A stretch of 64,000 nucleotides of DNA from Sphingorhabdus sp. (GTDB lineage Bacteria > Pseudomonadota > Alphaproteobacteria > Sphingomonadales > Sphingomonadaceae). The stretch spans positions 246,822-310,821 of the forward strand of contig NZ_JAAVVZ010000002.1 in the NCBI RefSeq assembly GCF_023910635.1. Direction: 5' to 3'. Shown here piece by piece: positions 54,074 to 63,594 of the stretch (positions are counted from its first letter, which is position 1; the number at the start of each line of letters is the position of its first letter). The notes beneath the pieces were generated by a model. The model saw only the letters and a list, made by a program, of their open reading frames with translations, had not been told where the DNA came from and searched no databases. Both the position numbers and the translations under genes were made by a program.

Positions 54074-54102
54074 GGCATCTGCCTAAATTTTAGGCAGATG
54101 CC
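54074..54102. repeat. Perfect 14-bp-arm palindrome upstream of glnB
   Basis: GGCATCTGCCTAAA, a single T and TTTAGGCAGATGCC are exact complements. There is no U-tract, so it could be an operator for glnB, a stem at the 3' end of the alcohol-dehydrogenase mRNA, or both. It lies 21 bases past that stop and 125 bases before the glnB start. Confidence 0.7.
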
Positions 54103-54122
54103 AGATTCATGGGCAGCAGATT

Positions 54123-56315
54123 TTACTTGGCCGCCCTTTTTGCGCCTCCGCTCAAGGCCGCGTCATTCGCCTTGGCATAATGTGCGCGGCTGACCACATA
54201 AGCGCGCATTTGCTCTGCCTCTTTTGGGCTGAGCACGCTGCTAAAGCTGACCATGCCGTTGCTTTTCAAGATGCCGTCGATGACAACCGATTTCCACGTT
54301 GCAGCATCGGCAATCGTGCCGGATTTGCGTAAGTCAGGCAGCACGCCGTTGCCAACCGCGCCGGGGCCGTGGCAGACGAGGCAATAGCGTTGATAGTTTG
54401 ATCCGCCCGCTGCGATATCGGCTGGCGTCCCGAACTGCTTGGTCGGATTCCACACATAAGGCGGGGTTTTCGGTAAGGCGGGCAAGGCGACTTTGCCGCC
54501 CAATTTAAGCACGATCAAGCGCGGCAAGTTTGGCACCGATGCGCTGGTCGCCCCAGCATAGCCCGACACCAAGGGAAAAGCACCGCCCTTGCTCGTGAGG
54601 AACGCCACATATTGTTCGCCATCCACGGTGTAGGTCGACGCGCCAGACAGCACCCCTGACTGTACATTGATGTTTAGCAATTGCTTGCCCGTATCCGCCG
54701 CATAAGCCCGGAATTCGCCCATCGCCGTGCCTTGGAACACCAGATTGCCGGCGGTGGTCATCGTTCCGCCATTCCATGATGCGGGATGGTCAACGGTCCA
54801 TTTGGCCTTGCCGGTTTTGGGGTCAAACGCCACCAATTTGCCAGTCGTGGCGGCCTTCACCGCTTTGACGAAATTGGTATCATCGGGCAAATCCGCCGTC
54901 GCCATCGCGCCGCCAGTATTAAAACCAAGCTTCTTACGCTCCATCTCATTGGGTGCAATTGGCGGCAGATACGCGCCGCCGATATATAAAGCAGGAATAT
55001 AGACAAGGCCGGTGGCGGGATTAAAGCTCATCGGGTGCCAATTATGCGCGCCAAGCGCGGAGGGGTTCGCCATATACAGCTTGCCAGTTTTTTCATAGCG
55101 CGCGTCTGGGTTTTCTATCGGACGCCCGGTTTTCAGGTCGTACCCGGTCGCCCATGTAATGCCGTCAATGAACGGGTTGGCGGACAGCAATTTGCCGTTC
55201 AATCGGTCGATCGTGAAGAAAAATCCGTTTTTGGGTGCGTGGTAGAGAACTTTGCGTTCTTTGCCGCCCCGCGTTTCGGTGGCCAAGATGATCGGCTGCG
55301 TCGCGGTATAGTCCCAGCTTTCGGCAGGTGTTTCCTGATAATGCCAGACATATTCGCCGGTATCGGGTTTCAGCGCGACGATGGAGGACAGGAACAGATT
55401 GTCGCCTTCACCATTGGAACGAATACCGTGGTTCCACGGGTTGCCATTGCCGACGCCGAGATAAAGCTGATCCAGTTCGGCATCATAGACAATCGCGTCC
55501 CACACGGTCCCGCCGCCACCGCTTTCCCGCCAGTCACCCTTTTTCGGCTTGGCGCTCCACGTTTTCGTTGCTGCGGTTTTCAGGATTTCGTCGCTGGCGG
55601 CGTTGTCCGGTTCGCCCTTAGGATTAGGCGTGGTGTAGAATCGCCATGCCTGCTTTCCGGTCGCTGCATCATAGGCGGTGACATAACCACGTGCGCCAAA
55701 TTCAGCGCCGCCAAAGCCAATGACGACCTTGTCCTTCACCACGCGCGGGACGCCCGTGATGGTACCGTTCGATTCCAGATCAAGCGTTTGCGCGCTCCAA
55801 TTCTGCTTTCCAGTGCTAGCATCAAGCGAGATCAGGCGGCCGTCGATGGTGCCGACGAAAACGCTGCCTTTCCAGAAAGCGACGCCGCGATTGACAACGT
55901 CGCAGCAGGCTTTGACGCCGCGCGCTTTGTCGACTTCGGGGTCGAAGCTCCATAATGGCTTGCCCGTTTTGGCATCATAGGCGAAAACCTTGGACCAAGC
56001 GGTGGAGATAAACATTTTGCCATCGACCACCACCGGCGTTGCTTCTTGGCCGCGCGCATCGGGTAAGTCGGCAAACCACGCGATCCCTAAATCTTGCACA
56101 TTGCTGTCGTTAATCAGCTGCAACGGGCTGTGGCGTTGTTCATCATAATTGAAGCCGGTCATCGCCCAATTGGACCCATCACCACCGGTTTTCAAATAAT
56201 CACCGTCAATCGCGGCAAAGGCTGGAACGTCCGGGTCCACCGCAGATTTTCCGCAGGAACCCAGAATCAATGCCGCGCTTAGTAATGCAGCTGCGGCCAA
56301 AAGCTTATGTGTCAT
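54123..56315 (-). CDS. PQQ-dependent quinohaemoprotein alcohol dehydrogenase, lipoprotein
   Basis: A 730-aa protein with a lipoprotein signal (LLAAAALLSAALILGSC), Cys21 being the lipid anchor. Eight-bladed PQQ propeller repeats (about 35-600) include W-motifs such as ATGKQAWRF and KTGKAKWTVD. GVKACCDVVNRG carries the vicinal disulfide C137-C138 typical of PQQ alcohol dehydrogenases, and PAESWDYTATQP the catalytic Asp region. The C-terminal cytochrome c domain has RYCLVCHGPG (CxxCH) and a distal Met in LKSNGMVSFSSVL. It oxidises primary alcohols in the periplasm and hands electrons to the respiratory chain. The PQQ synthesis genes are not in view. Confidence 0.92.
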   Translation of the reverse strand: MTHKLLAAAALLSAALILGSCGKSAVDPDVPAFAAIDGDYLKTGGDGSNWAMTGFNYDEQRHSPLQLINDSNVQDLGIAWFADLPDARGQEATPVVVDGKMFISTAWSKVFAYDAKTGKPLWSFDPEVDKARGVKACCDVVNRGVAFWKGSVFVGTIDGRLISLDASTGKQNWSAQTLDLESNGTITGVPRVVKDKVVIGFGGAEFGARGYVTAYDAATGKQAWRFYTTPNPKGEPDNAASDEILKTAATKTWSAKPKKGDWRESGGGGTVWDAIVYDAELDQLYLGVGNGNPWNHGIRSNGEGDNLFLSSIVALKPDTGEYVWHYQETPAESWDYTATQPIILATETRGGKERKVLYHAPKNGFFFTIDRLNGKLLSANPFIDGITWATGYDLKTGRPIENPDARYEKTGKLYMANPSALGAHNWHPMSFNPATGLVYIPALYIGGAYLPPIAPNEMERKKLGFNTGGAMATADLPDDTNFVKAVKAATTGKLVAFDPKTGKAKWTVDHPASWNGGTMTTAGNLVFQGTAMGEFRAYAADTGKQLLNINVQSGVLSGASTYTVDGEQYVAFLTSKGGAFPLVSGYAGATSASVPNLPRLIVLKLGGKVALPALPKTPPYVWNPTKQFGTPADIAAGGSNYQRYCLVCHGPGAVGNGVLPDLRKSGTIADAATWKSVVIDGILKSNGMVSFSSVLSPKEAEQMRAYVVSRAHYAKANDAALSGGAKRAAK

Positions 56316-56385
56316 ATTCTCTCTCCCCGAAAGGAGAGGCTATGCCGATGCCGCGCGCACGTCCAGTGTGAATGTAATCGGCGGA

Positions 56386-57051
56386 TTAAATTATCTGCTG
56401 AATGGCAGTTTTCATTTCGGACGCGGCCTTGTCGTAAACGCGCGCCCGCAGGATACCGACGGTCTCTTCTGAGGAACTTGCGAGCGAACCCCCGCCGAAG
56501 GGCGGTGCGGGGTCATATTCGAGCGCCAATTGGATTGTCCTTGCGACATCCTCGCCAGAGATTGCCGCAATCAGGTCAAGCGCAAAATCAATGCCTGAGG
56601 TGACGCCACCGGCCGTGATCAGATTGCCATCACGCACGACGCGCGCTGGCTTATGCGTTGCGCCGAGCAGGGGAAGCAATTGCGTATAGGCCCAATGGCA
56701 CGTTGCCTTTTTGCCTTGAAGCATCCCTGCCGCGCCGAGGATGAACGCGCCAGTACACACGCTGGTTATATAATCGGCGCCCTTGGCCTGTTGGCGAACG
56801 AAATCGACAATCACTGGGTCTGTTATCGCATCGCGCACGCCGTGGCCGCCGGGTACGCATAATATGTTCGCTTGCGGGCAATCGGCAAAGCCGGAGCGCG
56901 GCAGGATTGAAAAACCGCAGTCGGTCGTCACGGCTTGTCCGTCTTTGCTGACAACATGCACTTGCGCGCCGGGCAGCCGCGACAAAAACTGCACTGGCCC
57001 GGTAAAATCGAGCTGCGTAACATTGTCGAATAGGACGAAAACGATGTTCAT
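56386..57051 (-). CDS. DJ-1/PfpI-family protein (isonitrile-hydratase-like)
   Basis: A 221-aa protein with the DJ-1 fold: MNIVFVLFDNVTQLDFTGP, then ILCVPGGHGVRD with a Glu/Asp near the elbow, and ITSVCTGAFILGAAGML with the nucleophile Cys in VCTGA. CHWAYTQLLPLLG and the ITAGGVTSGIDFALDLI segment match the InhA/ThiJ branch, which includes isonitrile hydratases and AraC-linked amidotransferase-like proteins. The true substrate is unknown. It is located 21 bases downstream of the thiolase gene, same strand. Confidence 0.9.
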   Translation of the reverse strand: MNIVFVLFDNVTQLDFTGPVQFLSRLPGAQVHVVSKDGQAVTTDCGFSILPRSGFADCPQANILCVPGGHGVRDAITDPVIVDFVRQQAKGADYITSVCTGAFILGAAGMLQGKKATCHWAYTQLLPLLGATHKPARVVRDGNLITAGGVTSGIDFALDLIAAISGEDVARTIQLALEYDPAPPFGGGSLASSSEETVGILRARVYDKAASEMKTAIQQII

Positions 57052-57072
57052 ATTGCCGCACGTTATAGCCGT

Positions 57073-58260
57073 TTAGATCAGCTCAATCGCAAGCGCCGTC
57101 GCTTCACCGCCACCAATGCACAAGGACGCAACGCCGCGTGTCTTGCCATAATGTTGCAGCGCCGCGACAAGGGTTGTGATGATCCGCGCGCCCGACGCGC
57201 CAATGGGGTGGCCAAGCGCGGTCGCGCCGCCATGCACGTTAATCTTGTCATGCGCGATGCCAAGATCGTGCATTGCAAACATGGCGACACAGGCAAAGGC
57301 CTCGTTCACTTCAAACAGGTCCACATCAGCGATGGTCCAACCCGCCTTTTCCAGGCATTTGTTGATCGCGCCGACTGGCGCAGTGGTGAACGCCGATGGT
57401 TCCTGTGCATGGGCGGCATGGGCCACGATACGTGCGATGGGTGTTTGTCCGTTGGCATCGGCGACCGACTGACGCGTCAGGACAAGCGCCGCCGCACCAT
57501 CGGAGATGGATGAGCTGGTTGCCGCCGTAATCGTGCCGTCCTTGGCAAAGGCCGCTTTCAACGTCGGGATTTTATCGGGCATGCCCTTGCCGGGTTGTTC
57601 GTCCGTGTCGACAATGACATCGCCCTTGCGCGTGGCAACGGTCACGGCGACGATTTCCTGCTTGAACGCGCCATCGGCAATCGCTTTTTGTGCGCGGCGT
57701 AGCGATTCAATCGCATACGCATCCTGCGCCTCGCGGGTCAGTTGATACGCATTGGCGGTGTCTTGCGCGAATGTGCCCATCGCGCGGCCAGCCTCATAGG
57801 CGTCTTCAAGGCCATCGAGGAACATATGGTCATAGGCCGTGTCATGCCCGATGCGCGCGCCGCTGCGGTGCTTTTTCAACAAATAGGGCGCGTTGGTCAT
57901 GCTTTCCATGCCGCCTGCGATGACATAATCGACCGACCCTGCGGCGAGAGCCTCGCTGCCCATGATGACAGTCTGCATGCCTGAACCACATACCTTGTTC
58001 ACCGTCGTTGCCTGCACCGATTTGGGCAAGCCAGCCTTGATCGCCGCCTGACGGGCAGGGGCTTGGCCCAAGCCTGCGGGTAGGACGCAACCCATGTAGA
58101 TACGCTCAATATCTGCGCCATCGACCCCTGCGCGTTCCACCGCTGCCTTCACCGCCGTCGCGCCAAGGTCGGTTGCCGAAACGTCGGCCAATGCCCCCTG
58201 CATCGCGCCCATTGGCGTGCGGGCATAAGACAGGATTACAACGGGATCGGCTTGGCGCAT
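57073..58260 (-). CDS. Acetyl-CoA acetyltransferase (thiolase)
   Basis: A 395-aa thiolase. The nucleophile Cys91 is in NKVCGSGMQTV; ITNAP-like MTNAPYLL follows. EVNEAFACVAMFA and NVHGGATALGHPIGASGARI (active-site His) and CIGGGEATALAIEL (second Cys) complete the active site. The length is that of a biosynthetic or degradative acetoacetyl-CoA thiolase. It condenses or cleaves acyl-CoA with acetyl-CoA. It precedes the DJ-1 gene and follows the acyl-CoA synthetase, forming a probable fatty- or aromatic-acid catabolism group. Confidence 0.94.
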   Translation of the reverse strand: MRQADPVVILSYARTPMGAMQGALADVSATDLGATAVKAAVERAGVDGADIERIYMGCVLPAGLGQAPARQAAIKAGLPKSVQATTVNKVCGSGMQTVIMGSEALAAGSVDYVIAGGMESMTNAPYLLKKHRSGARIGHDTAYDHMFLDGLEDAYEAGRAMGTFAQDTANAYQLTREAQDAYAIESLRRAQKAIADGAFKQEIVAVTVATRKGDVIVDTDEQPGKGMPDKIPTLKAAFAKDGTITAATSSSISDGAAALVLTRQSVADANGQTPIARIVAHAAHAQEPSAFTTAPVGAINKCLEKAGWTIADVDLFEVNEAFACVAMFAMHDLGIAHDKINVHGGATALGHPIGASGARIITTLVAALQHYGKTRGVASLCIGGGEATALAIELI

Positions 58261-58342
58261 GGGAGATTCCTTTGGTTTCGATTTGACGCCTTATAGGCCG
58301 CCGGGCCATCAAAAACAAATGTGAATCACCCCTATTGCCGCT

Positions 58343-60079
58343 TTAGAACAGGGCCTTCAAATCGCGTTTCAGGATTTTGCCATTGGCGTTGCGCGGCAAC
58401 GTATCCTGCGTGAAGATGATCTTTACCGGCACCTTGAACTTCGCCAGACGTTCGCTGACATATTCACGAAGCTCATCCTCAGTGGCCGTCATGCCGGGTG
58501 CCAAATGCACGACGGCTGCGGGTTCTTCGCCCAGGGTCTGGTGCGGTATGCCCACCAATGCAGCATCGGTAACGGCAGGATGTTCGTAGAGGATGTTTTC
58601 GACTTCGGACGAATAGATATTCTCGCCGCCGCGAATGATCATGTCCTTGGCGCGGTCAACGATGAAGCAGAAACCTTCGTCATCTACGCGCGCTAGGTCG
58701 CCTGTTCGTACCCAGCCATCGACAAAGGTTTCGGCGGTGGCGTCGGGGCGGTTCCAATATCCTTTAACGATTTGCGGGCCGCGTGCCCATAATTCGCCAA
58801 CCGCACCAACGGGCAATTCCGTCATGCCGTCCTCGGACATGATTTTCAGGTCGGATACAGCAACCGCCGGGCCGCAGCTATCGGGGCGGTTAAGATAATC
58901 TTCGGCTACATGAGAAGTTACGGTCGCCATGGTTTCGGTCATGCCCCAGCCATTGCCGGGGAACGCGCCGAAGATTTCGTAAATCTTGCTCACCAATTCC
59001 GGCGCAGATGGCGCGCCGCCATAGCTGATCGCGTCGATGGAGCTGAGATCATATTTTTCGCGGTCGGGATGCTCGATTAACTGCCATGCGATGAAGGGCA
59101 CGCCGCCCGTGGCATTGATCTTCTCACGCTCGATAATCTCGAACGCCTTCACGGTATCCCATTTGTGCAACAATATGATTTTGTGGCCCGCCTGAATGGT
59201 GGGGATCATCGATGCAGAACAGGCGGTGACGTGGAACATCGGGATCACAAGCAAGGAAGCGCGAATGCTTGGCTCAGGCAAAGCATCGCCACGACGCAAT
59301 ATGGTCGCCGCGCCGGAATAAGCGCTGGAAAGGCCATTGGTGAGCAAATTGCGGTGGGACCCCAGCGCCCCTTTGGGTTTGCCGGTTGTGCCGCTGGTGT
59401 AGAAAATCGTGACGGCATCATCCGGCGCGATTGCAACATCGGGCAGCGCTAGGTCGGGCAAATCAGAATAGCCTTTTGGTCCGCCAATCACATTTTCGAG
59501 CGGAATAGCAGGCTCTGCCATCGCGGCCCCACCGCCACGCGCAACCATCACATGCTTTAGCGCGGGCATTTCGGATGTGTGTGGCGCAATGCGGTCCCAG
59601 CGTTCAGCATCGCAGATCAAAACCGCAGCGCCCGAATCGGCCATGCCAAAGGACAGTTCTTCGCCCGTCCACCATGCGTTCAACGGAACGACAATCGCGC
59701 CAGTCACGGCGGCGGCGAAAAAGGCAACAGGCCATTCGGGCAGGTTGCGCATGGCAAGGCCTACGCGGTCACCCTTTTTAACGCCGCATTCTTGTAAAGC
59801 CTGCGCCAATGACGCGACGGCGCGGTGCCACGCGTCATATGTGACGCGCTCATCTTCATACACCACAAATTCGCGGTCACCGAATGATGCCTTGGCATGT
59901 CCGGCAAGCACGGCCAGATTGGGCACAGCATTTTTCCAGACGCGCGTTGGCACGCCTTCAATCACGGCAGTTTCCATTTCAAATGGCATACCCGGTGCGC
60001 ACAAGGCGGCCTTTACCTGATCACGGGTCATCACGGGCCAACCCGCAGGTGGCGTCCATTTTTTGCCTGCCTCGATCAT
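58343..60079 (-). CDS. Long-chain-type acyl-CoA synthetase (AMP-binding)
   Basis: The protein is 578 aa from ATG 60079 (MIEAGKKWTPPAGWP), which follows AGGGAGAGAAT; TTG 60094 is less likely. The AMP-binding signature is TIFYTSGTTGKPKGALGSHR. Others are GWGMTETMATVTSH, ELWARGPQIVKGYWNR and WVRTGDLARVDDEGF, with the C-terminal lysine in NANGKILKRDLKALF. It activates a carboxylic acid to its CoA thioester with ATP. Its gene lies divergent to the aldehyde dehydrogenase (about 120 bases), suggesting that aldehyde, acid, CoA-ester and thiolase steps run in sequence. Confidence 0.92.
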   Translation of the reverse strand: MIEAGKKWTPPAGWPVMTRDQVKAALCAPGMPFEMETAVIEGVPTRVWKNAVPNLAVLAGHAKASFGDREFVVYEDERVTYDAWHRAVASLAQALQECGVKKGDRVGLAMRNLPEWPVAFFAAAVTGAIVVPLNAWWTGEELSFGMADSGAAVLICDAERWDRIAPHTSEMPALKHVMVARGGGAAMAEPAIPLENVIGGPKGYSDLPDLALPDVAIAPDDAVTIFYTSGTTGKPKGALGSHRNLLTNGLSSAYSGAATILRRGDALPEPSIRASLLVIPMFHVTACSASMIPTIQAGHKIILLHKWDTVKAFEIIEREKINATGGVPFIAWQLIEHPDREKYDLSSIDAISYGGAPSAPELVSKIYEIFGAFPGNGWGMTETMATVTSHVAEDYLNRPDSCGPAVAVSDLKIMSEDGMTELPVGAVGELWARGPQIVKGYWNRPDATAETFVDGWVRTGDLARVDDEGFCFIVDRAKDMIIRGGENIYSSEVENILYEHPAVTDAALVGIPHQTLGEEPAAVVHLAPGMTATEDELREYVSERLAKFKVPVKIIFTQDTLPRNANGKILKRDLKALF

Positions 60080-60198
60080 ATTCTCTCCCTTCAAATCGCC
60101 ACGCTTTTCGCATGTTCGTAATGTCGATACGCCAAAATGGTTTCAATGTGCAACGCTTCGCGCTAGCAATTCGTCAACTGATTAAAGGGAGAGAGAAA

Positions 60199-61620
60199 TT
60201 GACCGCAAATATGCAGACTGTGCTCGAAAAACAGCGCGCCGCGTTTACCGTCGCCATGCCGGAACCGATGTCGGTGCGCCGCGACCGTATTGACCGCGCG
60301 ATTGCGCTGCTGATCGACCATGCCGAAGATTTTGCAAAGGCCGTTTCGGCGGATTTTGGCCATCGCAGCCGCGAACAGACGCTGTTGACCGATATCATGC
60401 CTTCGGTCAGCGCGATGAAGCACGCCAAGAAGCATTTTGAAAGCTGGGCCAAGGGCGAGAAGCGTAAGCCCACCTTTCCGTTGGGGCTGATCGGTGCCAA
60501 GGCCGAGGTTGTGTTCCAGCCTAAGGGTGTGGTCGGCGTCGTTGCGCCGTGGAACTTCCCTGTTGGCATGGTGATGGTGCCCATGGCGGGTATTCTCGCC
60601 GCCGGTAACCGCGCCATGATCAAGCCATCCGAATTTACAGAGCGGGTATCGGCCTTGTTTGAAGAACTTGTGCCCAAATATTTCGCTGAAGAGGAAATGG
60701 CGGTTTTCACCGGCGACGCTGAAGTCGGCATGGCCTTTTCGAAACTGGCCTTTGACCATATGATCTTCACGGGCGCGACGAGCGTTGGCAAACATATCAT
60801 GCGCGCTGCCGCCGACAATCTGGTGCCGGTCACGTTGGAACTTGGCGGCAAGTCGCCGACCATCATTGGCCGCAGCGCGGATAAGAAAAAAGCGGGCGAG
60901 CGGATCGCGTTGGGCAAGATGATGAACGCAGGCCAAATCTGCCTCGCGCCCGATTATCTGTTGGTGCCAAGCGATCAGGAGCATGATGTGATTGAGGCTG
61001 TGAAGGCTGGCGTCACGGCGCAATATCCAAAATTGCTGCACAATGACGATTATACGTCGGTCGTGAATGGCCGTAATTATGAACGGCTGCAGGGCTATCT
61101 CGACGATGCGCGGGAAAAGGGTGCGGAGCTTATCGAGATTAACCCAGCCAATGAGGAATTTGCCACATCGAACGGCAACAAAATGCCGCTGACCATCGTG
61201 CGCAATGTCACCGACGATATGAAGGTGATGCAGGAGGAAATCTTTGGCCCAATCCTTCCCGTGATGACCTATTCCTCCATGAATGAAGCCATTGATTATG
61301 TGAACGCGCATGACCGGCCACTGGGGCTTTATTATTTCGGATCGGACAAGGCCGAGGAAGAACGCGTGCTGACGCGGACCATTTCGGGGGGCGTTACCAT
61401 CAACGATGTGGTCTTCCACAATGCGATGGAAGACCTGCCCTTTGGTGGAGTCGGGCCATCGGGCATGGGCAATTATCACGGTGCCGACGGGTTCAAGACG
61501 TTCAGCCATATGCGCGCGGTCTATCGTCAGACGGGCATCGATGTTGCCGGCATGGGCGGGTTCAAGGCCCCTTATGGCAAGGCAACGCTCAAGACATTGG
61601 CAAAAGAGCTGAAGAAATAA
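60199..61620 (+). CDS. Aldehyde dehydrogenase, coniferyl-aldehyde-dehydrogenase-like
   Basis: The protein is about 473 aa from TTG 60199, which has AAAGGGAGAGAG before it; ATG 60211 is the alternative. Earlier in-frame starts back to 59884 overlap the divergent gene and are rejected. Motifs are VVGVVAPWNFPVG, IKPSEFTERV, the Rossmann FTGATSVGKHIM, LELGGKSPTII (general-base Glu), and MNAGQICLAPDYLLVPS with the catalytic Cys. It ends with PFGGVGPSGMGNYHG. This subgroup lacks the usual GQxC spacing of broad ALDHs and includes coniferyl aldehyde dehydrogenases. It oxidises aldehydes to acids using NAD(P). Confidence 0.92.
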   Translation: MTANMQTVLEKQRAAFTVAMPEPMSVRRDRIDRAIALLIDHAEDFAKAVSADFGHRSREQTLLTDIMPSVSAMKHAKKHFESWAKGEKRKPTFPLGLIGAKAEVVFQPKGVVGVVAPWNFPVGMVMVPMAGILAAGNRAMIKPSEFTERVSALFEELVPKYFAEEEMAVFTGDAEVGMAFSKLAFDHMIFTGATSVGKHIMRAAADNLVPVTLELGGKSPTIIGRSADKKKAGERIALGKMMNAGQICLAPDYLLVPSDQEHDVIEAVKAGVTAQYPKLLHNDDYTSVVNGRNYERLQGYLDDAREKGAELIEINPANEEFATSNGNKMPLTIVRNVTDDMKVMQEEIFGPILPVMTYSSMNEAIDYVNAHDRPLGLYYFGSDKAEEERVLTRTISGGVTINDVVFHNAMEDLPFGGVGPSGMGNYHGADGFKTFSHMRAVYRQTGIDVAGMGGFKAPYGKATLKTLAKELKK

Positions 61621-61710
61621 GGGAACTGAAGAGATAAGGATGCACTTGCATCATGGAGGAGGCTCGGTTAGAGGGTCCTCCGCTTCATCGGGTTCGCTCG
61701 GTAAAGATGT

Positions 61711-61794
61711 GCCCCAGTGGTGGAATGGTAGACGCGCTGGATTCAAAATCCTGTTCCGAAAGGAGTGCCCGTTCGAGTCGGGCCTGGGGCACCA
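61711..61794 (+). tRNA. tRNA-Leu, anticodon CAA
   Basis: GCCCCAG and CTGGGGC form the acceptor stem, followed by A and an encoded CCA. The anticodon loop TTCAAAA gives CAA (61744-61746), which reads UUG. A long variable arm (TGTTCCGAAAGGAG) fits class II tRNA-Leu, and the T arm contains GTTCGAGTC. Confidence 0.95.
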
Positions 61795-61865
61795 TTTATT
61801 CTCCTAACATTGCAGATTGCGGGTTTCCCAAATGGGAAACCAACTTCGTGGGTTCCGATTGATCC

Positions 61866-62588
61866 TTAGAATTTGATCATGATCCGCCGCACAAGCGCAG
61901 GCGATATGGAATAAATCATCCGCAGAATCTTAACCATGCCGACATTGGCCTCTTGGGCATTGGTCGCAATGGCATCAACGATTTCCGCCGCACATTGTTT
62001 GGCCGACATTTTATTGCCGTTGATCCGGCCACGCGTCATCGCGGTATCTACCACCGGCGGCAGTGCCTCAATCACATGGACGTTAGTGTCGCGCAAATTG
62101 TGCCGCAGCGATTGGGTGAAACTGCGCAAGCCCGCCTTGGTGGCGCAATAAACAGGACCGCCCGCGCGTGGTGCAATCGCAAGGCCCGAGGTGACATTGA
62201 GGATCACCGCCTCTTGCCGCTGCAACAGGCCCGGCAGGAAATGGCCGATCAGATGCAAAGGCGCGTTAAGGTTCAGGAAAATGGCCTGATCGGTCAGCGC
62301 AAGGTCAAGTGGCTCATCGGGGCCGAAATTCCCGCTCATCCCGGCATTGTTGATCAGCATATCGATGGGCCGATCCGCCAAAGCAGCGGCAAGGGTCGCG
62401 CAGCCAGCGGCGGTGGAAATATCCGCTTGAATGGCCTCAAAACCCTCCGTGCGCGCCGATGCCAGCGCATCTGCGCGACGGCCGCATACAATTACGCTTG
62501 CGCCTTTTGCCGTCAACTGGCGCGCGATTTCCAAGCCAATGCCGTCGGTCCCGCCCGTCACCAACGCGGTCTTATTTGTGATTTTCAT
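61866..62588 (-). CDS. Short-chain dehydrogenase/reductase
   Basis: The protein is 240 aa from ATG 62588 (MKITNKTALVTGGTDGIGLE), preceded by AGAGGGCGCATA; the 41-codon extension is basic and unsupported. TGGTDGIG is the NAD(P)-binding loop, NNAGMSGNFG the stabilising NNAG, VTSGLAIAPRAG the catalytic Ser region, and VYCATKAGLRSF the YxxxK site. This layout resembles DltE-type SDRs. The substrate is unknown. It is 31 bases downstream of the quinone oxidoreductase gene, probably the same transcript. Confidence 0.9.
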   Translation of the reverse strand: MKITNKTALVTGGTDGIGLEIARQLTAKGASVIVCGRRADALASARTEGFEAIQADISTAAGCATLAAALADRPIDMLINNAGMSGNFGPDEPLDLALTDQAIFLNLNAPLHLIGHFLPGLLQRQEAVILNVTSGLAIAPRAGGPVYCATKAGLRSFTQSLRHNLRDTNVHVIEALPPVVDTAMTRGRINGNKMSAKQCAAEIVDAIATNAQEANVGMVKILRMIYSISPALVRRIMIKF

Positions 62589-62619
62589 TATGCGCCCTCT
62601 TTTGCTTAAACTGAGTTGT

Positions 62620-63594
62620 TTACGGAATGAGCACCGATGAACCAATGGTTTGCCGCGCCTCCAGATCGCGATGCGCTTGCGCGGCATCTTCAAGGGCATA
62701 ACGTTGACCAATCGTCATCTCAATGATGCCTCGCGCGAACATGTCGAACACATATTCCGCACCCGCCGTCCGCTCGGCTGCGTTGTGGTAATAATCAAAC
62801 AAAGTCGGTCGCGAGACATAAAGCGAGCCCTTTTGCGCGAGCAATGCGAGATTAACGCCCGAAACAGGGCCGCTCGCATTGCCATAGCTGATGACCAGGC
62901 CGCGCCGCGCGGTTGCGTTGATTGAAGTCTCCCAAGTCTCCTGCCCGACACCGTCGAAGGACACTTCAACGCCTTTGCCGCCGGTCAATTCGCGGACCTG
63001 CTGGGCCACATCTTCCCTGCCATATAAAATGACATGGTCGGCGCCTGCTGCCCGCGCCAATGCGGCTTTGTCTTCCGTGCTGACGGTGCCAATGACGCGC
63101 GCGCCGACATGCTTCAGCCATTGGACGAGCAACAAACCGACCCCGCCAGCGGCAGCGTGGACCAAAACGTCCCATACGGGTTGCACCTTGGCACAGCGTT
63201 CAACAAGGAATTCGGCGGTGCAGCCTTTCAGTAAACCCGCCGCCGCCACTTCGTCACTGATGCCGTCGGGGACAAGAAACAGACCATGCGCCGGGATATT
63301 TCGCGCCGTGCAATACGCGCCAATATTCGGACCAAAGGTCGCGACTCGGTCGCCCACACGCCAGTCGGCGACACCTTGCCCAACGGCTTCAATTACGCCA
63401 GCGGCCTCCATGCCCAAGCCGCTGGGTAGGGCCATCGGATAAAGTCCGCTACGATGATAGGTGTCGATAAAGTTGAGGCCGACTGCGAGGTTGCGCATCC
63501 GGACTTCGCCTGGGCCAGGTTCGGCAAGTTGAACGTCCGTCCATGCAATAACCTCGGGTCCGCCGGTGCTTTGAATTTGTGCGGCTCTTTCCAT
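62620..63594 (-). CDS. NADPH:quinone oxidoreductase, zinc-independent MDR family
   Basis: The protein is 324 aa from ATG 63594 (MERAAQIQSTGGPEVI) behind AGGAGATTTGGGCCG. The N-terminal GroES-like part has VGLNFIDTYHRSGLYP and GMEAAGVIEAVGQGV. The Rossmann part has HAAAGGVGLLLVQWLKHVGARVIGT and GADHVILYG, ending FDMFARGIIEMTIGQRYALED and AAQAHRDLEARQTIGS. This is the QOR branch without zinc ligands. It reduces quinones with NADPH, protecting against redox stress. Confidence 0.93.
   Translation of the reverse strand: MERAAQIQSTGGPEVIAWTDVQLAEPGPGEVRMRNLAVGLNFIDTYHRSGLYPMALPSGLGMEAAGVIEAVGQGVADWRVGDRVATFGPNIGAYCTARNIPAHGLFLVPDGISDEVAAAGLLKGCTAEFLVERCAKVQPVWDVLVHAAAGGVGLLLVQWLKHVGARVIGTVSTEDKAALARAAGADHVILYGREDVAQQVRELTGGKGVEVSFDGVGQETWETSINATARRGLVISYGNASGPVSGVNLALLAQKGSLYVSRPTLFDYYHNAAERTAGAEYVFDMFARGIIEMTIGQRYALEDAAQAHRDLEARQTIGSSVLIP

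Noticed and set aside
55035..55955. A 306-codon plus-strand frame inside the alcohol dehydrogenase
   Set aside because: Shadow of the PQQ enzyme; Arg/Gly/Phe-rich with no family features.
60163..61509. A 448-codon minus-strand open frame across the aldehyde dehydrogenase
   Set aside because: It is the complement of a well-supported ALDH gene. Its composition (His/Arg-rich) and lack of domains mark it as a shadow frame.
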